A DNA stretch of 13,724 bases from Bondarzewia mesenterica (Eukaryota > Basidiomycota > Agaricomycetes > Russulales > Bondarzewiaceae): NCBI GenBank assembly GCA_004802705.1, contig SGPL01000729.1, forward strand, positions 1-13,724, given 5' to 3'. A model generated the notes under the pieces. That model was given only the letters and a program-made list of their open reading frames with translations. It was not told where the DNA came from and made no database searches. The first letter of the stretch is position 1. Every line of letters starts with the position of its first letter. Below are positions 8,977-13,724 of the stretch, in pieces. Both the position numbers and the translations under genes were made by a program.

Positions 8977-9063
8977 TGCCATCATGCCTATATAGTTGTG
9001 TCATCATGCTTGTATAATTATGCTATTATATTTATGTAGTTGTGCAGTCTTGCATGCTGTCTG
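8977..9063. repeat. 22-bp tandem repeat, about four copies
   Basis: Copies start at 8977, 8999, 9021 and 9043, of the form TGcCATCATGCcTaTATAgTTG. The first three are close to one another; the fourth is 21 bp and more diverged. The array sits about 270 bp after the 56-bp array and 700 bp after the 15-bp array, making a cluster of unrelated minisatellites. Confidence 0.7.
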
Positions 9064-9144
9064 TACTATCATCTTAATGCTCATGCAATGTCTTTGCTCC
9101 TCCTTGTTGCATTTTATAACTATCACATAGTGAAGGTGAATTGA

Positions 9145-9411
9145 AAGCTTAATCTAGTGAAAAAGGTTAAGAAGATAAAATAGTGGACTGAGGTCAAGCT
9201 TGCAGAGATTGAGCAGCAGTACAAAATGAAATTTATGAGGGGTAAAAAGAAGAAGCTATTGCTAAAGAGAAATCTCTAGAAGAAGAAGGCAGTCATAGAG
9301 AAGTAGAGTGAAAGGCAAAGGGAAGGGAGAAAGAGGTATAGAAAAAGGGAGAGGGGGTAGAATGAAAGCCTTTGAGAGGAATAGTTTTGGTAGAAGAAAA
9401 GAAAGATGTTC
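9145..9411 (+). pseudogene. Lys/Glu/Arg-rich coiled-coil remnant broken by TAG codons
   Basis: One frame reads about 89 codons of highly charged sequence: K-K-V-K-K-I-K, then K-L-A-E-I-E-Q-Q-Y, then K-K-K-K, then R-E-G-R-K-R-Y-R-K-R-E-R. It is broken by TAGs (first at 9181) plus one TGA and carries no obvious frameshift. The plus strand is a purine tract over roughly 9235-9415. TAG is what a C-to-T change makes of CAG, and Gln is frequent in charged coiled coils, so the stops look mutational. It resembles in style long Lys/Glu-rich regions of Agaricomycete hypothetical proteins, but low-complexity A/G-rich DNA would look similar. Identity unknown. Confidence 0.3.
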
Positions 9412-9673
9412 ATATTATTAAGAACACGTACATCACTTGACTTGGCCATTTCATTTTTATTATCATGTGTTATATTCTTAGGATATAAGGACCTTTTTGT
9501 ATGCAGAGTGGACATATCAACTCCTTTCTTCTTATTTTGATGTGGACAAACTTATCATTATGTTTTTATTTCTTATTCTGTGCATTGTTAAGTCATGCTC
9601 AGGTAGTACAGATATATCATTATCTCACTTACTTGCTGATCTTTTTTTTGTTCTATTTAAAGTACAATACTCT

Positions 9674-9830
9674 TTACTGATCAGTCAGCCTTATGCTTAC
9701 TGATCTCTTTTGACTTATTCATTTCTATCTTACTCATCTTTGTTTAATTACTGATCACTTTGCCTTATGCTGACCAATTTACTTGACTTACTGATCAGCT
9801 CACATTATAGTGACTAATCTCTATTGATCC
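9674..9830. repeat. Imperfect dispersed TTACTGATCA repeats
   Basis: TTACTGATC occurs at 9674, 9697, 9748 and 9788, with TTACTCATC at 9730 and CCTTATGCT following two of them (after 9674 and 9748). Spacing is irregular (23, 33, 18 and 40 bp), so this is a degenerate repeat cluster rather than a regular array. It lies between the purine tract and the second retroelement, where an LTR or leader could be expected. Confidence 0.45.
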
Positions 9831-10441
9831 ATGCATAGCCTTATAGCTATTTAAACTCTAATCAAGAAGTATGATCGACATCTCATTCACTTCGCAATAC
9901 ATTGAATCTTCTAATTCACTGCCTAGTCTGATGAGCTCTCAAAGCTTCTTCTTTCATCATCCTCTTCTTATACATCAAGTCAATGATTATGTCTACTAAC
10001 TTTTCATCAAGGACCTATTGGCTATGCTATCTGTGCCTCATGCAACACAAAGTAATTATTTTGGCCTCCTTGATCATCATCCTCATGATCATCTTTGCTG
10101 CTATTATATTCTATTGCCATTACATCATCACAAGGCACCCTATTATAGCCTGAGAACCCTTTTATCCCAGAAATATCCTTATCACTTGAATGAGATCTAC
10201 TCATCACTCATCCTACAACTCACCTATCACATCAGGCATTAATAGAAGCTCGATACTGCCACTATAGATATCGATCTCTAATGAGGAATTGCTCAGGATA
10301 AATCATCTGACCACTCATACTGATCATCCCTACTTCTTAAAACTTCAAGAAGTCATCCAGTTTATATAAATTTTCTTTGATTCATCAGATGATCATCTTT
10401 ATTTCTCAGAAAGCTAAGATCAGTACCTCTACCAAAATAGA
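9831..10441. other. Leader or decayed gag start of the second element; no LTR recognised
   Basis: The sequence immediately upstream of the second gag is pyrimidine-rich and has open stretches (10018-10242) that look like shadows. Ser- and Pro-rich coding is conceivable around 9900-10000 (S-N-S-L-P-S-L-M-S-S), which would suit a gag N-terminus, but frames are not continuous. I looked for a TG...CA-bounded direct repeat and a tRNA-complementary primer-binding site and did not find either. Confidence 0.35.
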
Positions 10442-11886
10442 CTAGTTTAGTGGTTTCAAGGTCTAGTCAATATCTACTCTAAACTCCTTGGAGAAGACCA
10501 TGAATACCTTGGTGACCTCCAAAAAGTCAAAGCCCTCTTCAACTTTATTCAAGGATAAGACTCTTAAGCCTCATAGGAAGTCTACACTTTTAATCTATCA
10601 ATACAGGGCTTACCTTCATTATTTTGACCATTTCAAACTCCCTAAACTCCTCGTTCCCCACTCGAAGAATTAGTTAAGAATCTTCAGGAATCAATGAAGC
10701 ACTATGACTTTTCTTCTTTACATAAGATCCTGAAAACTTTTTAAGATCACTTGGAGATATCGCTCACAAAGCGCGTTATCAAGCCATTATTGGAACTACC
10801 AGAACAGTTCAACTCTCATCACTAGACCTACTACTCACTCCACCTAGACCACCTACTCCACCAATCTAACCACCTATTCTCATTACGATGACTATAGAAT
10901 GATAAACTCCTTGATTTAGCCAAACTTATCATGTTCTTAAGAAATCATGCTGATATTGCACATTTTCTTGCACAATACAACCTTTACATGAAGGCGTACG
11001 AAAAGAACTTCAACAATAACTATACCAAAATAGCATTTGTCTTATCCCTAATAAAAAGAGAGCTAGCTAAACAATAGGCTGTAGATTTTATGGGCACACT
11101 CGTCACCACTTTAGCTACCACTTACTCCATCTTCAAGAAGAGTCTCAAAGATACCTTTGAGAAACTCAATCCAGAAAAAAATGTAGTAATCTGGCTCAAG
11201 AGGTTGGTCTAAGGCAAATACTCAGTCTAGGTCTATATTGTTACCTTCAAGGAACTTCTCGTTACAGCTAAATACACGGGAATTCCCTTGATTGAGGAAT
11301 TCAAATGTAGATTAGACTGAAATATGGTGGAAAGGATCTTGCTCAGGGATAGTCCTTTTGAGAAGATCAAAAATTAGTACAAATACACATTTACTTATGA
11401 TGACCTCTTCAGGAACTATACCATAGAAGTTGCAACTCACAACAGAAGGGAAAAAATTGAATACTCTAACTATTACCAATCATGGGACATTCAATGCCCC
11501 TTTACTACTAATCAATATGCACTGGAACTCAACTGACAGTTTGCCCCATCTAATAATAATGACTAGGTTATTCTAATAAACATTGACAAATTAGCTTTCA
11601 GGAAGCTAGACCCTCGAGAAAGAGCAGACCTCTAAAAGAAGGGAGGTTGCTTCTATTGCTAGAAGCCTAGACACTTCATTTAAAAATGCCCAAAAAGGAA
11701 CCAGCATTCTAAAAGGAACTTCAAATAACCTATTAGGAATTGAACCATGAAGATAACTGAGGAAGTGAAAGAAGAACCCAACTGCACAGACTAATTCAAG
11801 AACTTTATGCAGAAAGCCACCTCAGAAGACCTAAACAGCATGTGTATGCTAATCAAAGAAGAAGGTCTACTTCCATTAAATTTTTA
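10442..11886 (+). pseudogene. gag: gag of the second Ty3/gypsy element, with CCHC zinc knuckle
   Basis: One frame (phase 2) runs about 480 codons with no frameshift but about two dozen stops. In order: G-E-D-H-E-Y-L-G-D near 10490, an E-E-L-V-K-N-L-Q-E helix near 10664, the capsid-like core from about 10919 (F-L-R-N-H-A-D-I-A-H-F; then W-L-K-R-L-V and V-T-F-K-E-L-L around 11190-11260), L-R-D-S-P-F-E-K, and the nucleic-acid-binding knuckle. The knuckle Cys codons are 11648, 11657 and 11687 with His at 11672, giving C-x2-C-x4-H-x4-C. All four ligands survive although TAG and TAA fall inside the motif. Gag packages element RNA into particles. The stops are TAG, TAA and TGA at positions that fit former Trp, Gln and Arg codons. 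The true start lies upstream and is not identified. Confidence 0.75.
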
Positions 11887-12060
11887 GAATGCTCTCTATT
11901 AGTGATAAATAAGAGGCTATGGTCATCCCTAAATAGATTTAAAGTATTGATCATGGACATTCTTGAAGTGATGTATGTTTTCAGAATACAAACTAATGAT
12001 GCATCATTACTTCAGAACTGTATAAATTTAAAATGAGATGACCAAAGCATCACAACAACT
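11887..12060 (+). other. gag-protease linker of the second element
   Basis: Between the last gag-frame TAG and the protease, frame 1 is open from 11842 to 12034 (F-R-I-Q-T-N-D-A-S near 11980) and, after a single TGA, continues straight into the protease. Thus gag and protease overlap by a few tens of bases in different frames, the later frame being one base back (-1). This may be a programmed -1 frameshift arrangement or simply one indel in a former gag-pol fusion. No classical X-XXY-YYZ slippery heptamer stood out on reading. Confidence 0.35.
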
Positions 12061-12380
12061 GCATTAGTCGATAGCAGTTGCACAGGGCTTCTCATTAACT
12101 AACATTTTGTTCAAAAAAAATTAAATTCTGACCTACCAAATCCCCTATCTGATTCTACTTTTAAATGCAGATAAAATCAAGAACTGCATTAGGAATATCA
12201 CCCATGGTATTCACATCACCATGCAAATCCCTGATACTCACAGTAGATATTATCAGGAAAAGGCACAGTTCTATGTGGTAGATGCAAGCCATCATCAAAT
12301 CACTCTAGAAATTTACTGACTAATTGAGCACAATCTAGATATTGATTGGCAATACTATTATCTCACTCTAGCCAAATGTC
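12052..12380 (+). pseudogene. pro: Retropepsin-type aspartic protease of the second element
   Basis: The active-site strand reads A-L-V-D-S-S-C-T-G (Asp codon 12070). Retropepsins have D-S/T-G, so the Gly has become Ser, which a single GGT-to-AGT change explains; this would be expected to disable the enzyme. Frame 1 serves the active site, and the rest of the domain is in frame 2 from about 12155 (I-T-H-G-I-H-I-T-M, then Q-E-K-A-Q-F-Y-V-V-D, then I-E-H-N-L-D-I-D-W-Q near 12330). The switch lies between about 12113, where an A8 run occurs, and 12155. The protease would have cut Gag-Pol in the particle. One stop (TGA 12317) interrupts the later part. Confidence 0.65.
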
Positions 12381-13724
12381 AGGACTGCATCATTCACAAA
12401 GGATCTATCATAGCAATCATCCCAGATCACCTAGAACAGAAATGTAGCATATGTAACATGCTTGCCGCTGCTCTAAGTTTGCTAGAAGAAATTTAGAAAC
12501 TAAGATTATGAAAACCTGCAAGAATACTACCCATATCAAGGGAACTATAGTCTGAGGATAAATCATCAGAAGTTAAGAATGGGCTCAATGAATATGAAAT
12601 CACATTCTGCATGAAAGGGCATAGGCACTACTATCAAATAATTCATGCGTGCACCATGCCTATAGTATTCTAACAACTAGCAAATTTAGCAGCACTTATG
12701 TCTAAGAAAACCTTCAAAGAACTCATCCCTACAGAGTATAAAAAGTACTGAAAGGTCTTTGAACAAAAGGCATCAAAATGTTTCTTGATTGAATGCAAAT
12801 GGGACTATACAATCAACGTCATCCTTGATTGGACAAAATCCTGCTATTGTAAAATCTACTCCCTATCTCTATGAGAATAGGTCAAGCTCGATGCATTCAT
12901 TAAAGAACATCTTCAGAAAGGTTACATTTATCCATCCAAATTAAAATTCGCATCACTATTCTTTTTTATATCTAAAAAAGGATCAGACACTCTCCGACCC
13001 ATCCAGGACTATCATTACTTAAACTCTCAAATGGTCAAGAATAAATACTCACTACCAAGAATCCCAGATCTTATTGACAAGCTTAAAGGAGCTAAAATCT
13101 TCTCAAAGCTCAATCTTCGATGGAGATACAATAATGTCTAAATCAAGGATAATGACTAATAGAAAGCTACTTTTAAAACCAATCATGGATTATTCAAACT
13201 GATAGTTATGTTCTTCAGTCTCACTAACTCCCCAGCTACTTTTTAAGCTACAATAAACATGTTATTCTAAGATGTCATCAACAAAGGACATGTTATCATC
13301 TACATGGATGATATCCTCATCTTCGTAGATAATTGTGATCAATATTGGCAAATCCTTCATTAAATCTTGAAAACACTTCAAGACAATGATCTCTTCCTAA
13401 GACTGGAGAAATGCACTTTTGAAACATCCAAAGTTGAATATCTCAGAGTTATTGTCTCTCATGGAACAGTTGAGATGGACCCAGTCAAAGTTAATAGAAT
13501 TATCAAATGGCTAATATCCACCAAAGTCAAGGAAGTTTAGTCCTTTTTAGAATTTGGAAACCTTTATCACCAGTTCATCAAAGATTACTCTAAGATAGCT
13601 AGACCATTGTTTGACCTTACTCAGAAGGCACATGACTAGGATTAGACTCCAACATGCCAAAACGCCTTTCAGGAACTCAAAGATAAATTTACCTCGTCCC
13701 TCATGCTTAAAATGCTAGATCTAG
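12381..13724 (+). pseudogene. pol: Reverse transcriptase region (pol) of the second element, partial
   Basis: Phase 2 is kept from 12155 to the window end. After a spacer with about seven stops, the RT N-terminal region begins near 12755 (V-F-E-Q-K-A-S), followed by A-F-I-K-E-H-L-Q-K-G-Y-I near 12895, L-R-P-I-Q-D-Y near 12992, N-S-P-A-T-F near 13229, the catalytic Y-M-D-D at 13301-13312, F-L-R-L-E-K-C near 13395, and the thumb/connection with F-I-K-D-Y-S-K-I-A-R-P-L-F near 13570. The last codons (F-Q-E-L-K-D-K-F) begin the RNase H-type domain. RT copies element RNA into DNA in the particle. The active-site residues survive; about ten stops across RT do not. Integrase lies beyond the window. 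Confidence 0.85.

Larger units (their letters stand above)
10442..13724 (+). mobile_element. Decayed Ty3/gypsy LTR retrotransposon, gag to RT, truncated by window end
   Basis: The order gag (CCHC), aspartic protease, reverse transcriptase is the Ty3/gypsy order and runs left to right. The RT block is the clearest homology in the window: L-R-P-I-Q-D-Y, N-K-Y-S-L-P-R-I, a K-F/L-x-L-R-W-R-Y-N-N-V segment, F-K-T-N-H-G-L-F, and Y-M-D-D. It is most like chromovirus-type elements of basidiomycetes by recollection. RNase H, integrase and the 3' LTR should lie beyond 13724. About 40 in-frame stops make it non-autonomous and dead. Net phase is 2 for gag, 1 for protease, 2 for RT. CpG is low but less depleted than around the first gag, suggesting a younger insertion. 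Confidence 0.85.

Noticed and set aside
8508..9063. CRISPR-like array
   Set aside because: Units are directly contiguous with no unique spacers, periods vary between arrays, and the setting is eukaryotic.
9276..9515. Minus-strand ORF of 79 codons rich in Leu, Phe and Ser
   Set aside because: It is the antisense of the purine tract, so low-complexity codons follow from composition.
10071..10091. Inverted repeat TGATCAT...ATGATCA
   Set aside because: It is composed of GATCAT/CATCAT microsatellite-like sequence, where short palindromes arise readily.
10442..13724. Reassigned stop codons (TAA/TAG read as Gln, as in some ciliates)
   Set aside because: All three stops occur, TAG falls where Trp as well as Gln would be expected, and the protease active-site Gly is also lost. 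The host-type gene is broken too. Mutation explains this better than a variant code.
1..13724. Search for tRNA, rRNA, snRNA or bacterial-type regulatory sites
   Set aside because: Nothing with a convincing tRNA fold, rRNA core sequence or promoter/operator arrangement was recognised by eye; a covariance-model scan would be needed to exclude small RNAs.

Overview
The window looks like a gene-poor, transposon-rich stretch of a fungal genome, most likely an Agaricomycete (mushroom-forming basidiomycete). The grounds are short introns of 53-69 bp with GTATGT donors and pyrimidine-CAG acceptors, a degraded gene that resembles an uncharacterised multicopy Agaricomycete protein family, and two decayed Ty3/gypsy-type retrotransposon remnants of the kind common in these fungi. 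The taxonomic call rests on recalled family resemblance, not on a search. I see no intact protein-coding gene, no tRNA or rRNA, no CRISPR array and nothing bacterial.

Layout. Positions 1-260 are AT-rich with a three-copy 65-bp tandem repeat. About 353-1804 is a broken multi-exon host-type gene: two clear introns, a possible third, a stop at a probable Trp position and a frameshift near 1530. It has a His...Cys pair placed somewhat like a caspase/CHAT-type dyad and a degraded zinc ribbon. About 1805-3250 has no recognisable gene and ends in two neighbouring hairpins. About 3251-6199 is CpG-poor to CpG-free and pyrimidine-rich on the plus strand, again with no supportable gene. About 6200-6945 is an old gag pseudogene of one Ty3/gypsy-like lineage. 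About 6946-9840 is an extremely CpG-depleted stretch with three tandem-repeat arrays (15, 56 and 22 bp), a short open fragment and a Lys/Glu-rich coiled-coil remnant full of in-frame TAG. From about 10442 to the window edge lies a second, different Ty3/gypsy element: gag with a CCHC knuckle, then aspartic protease, then reverse transcriptase with an in-phase YMDD. It is cut by the window end at the RT/RNase H boundary.

The main story is mode of decay. Hand-counted CpG falls from about 42 in 361-1800 to about 5 in 6241-9840, then rises to about 29 in 9841-13724. In the second element two long reading frames (about 1.45 and 1.57 kb) keep phase yet carry about 40 stops, most of them explicable as C-to-T or G-to-A changes. 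That points to methylation-linked or RIP-like transition mutation rather than indel decay. No working genetic system can be assembled here; the interest lies in the mutational record, the host-type gene family and the repeat arrays.
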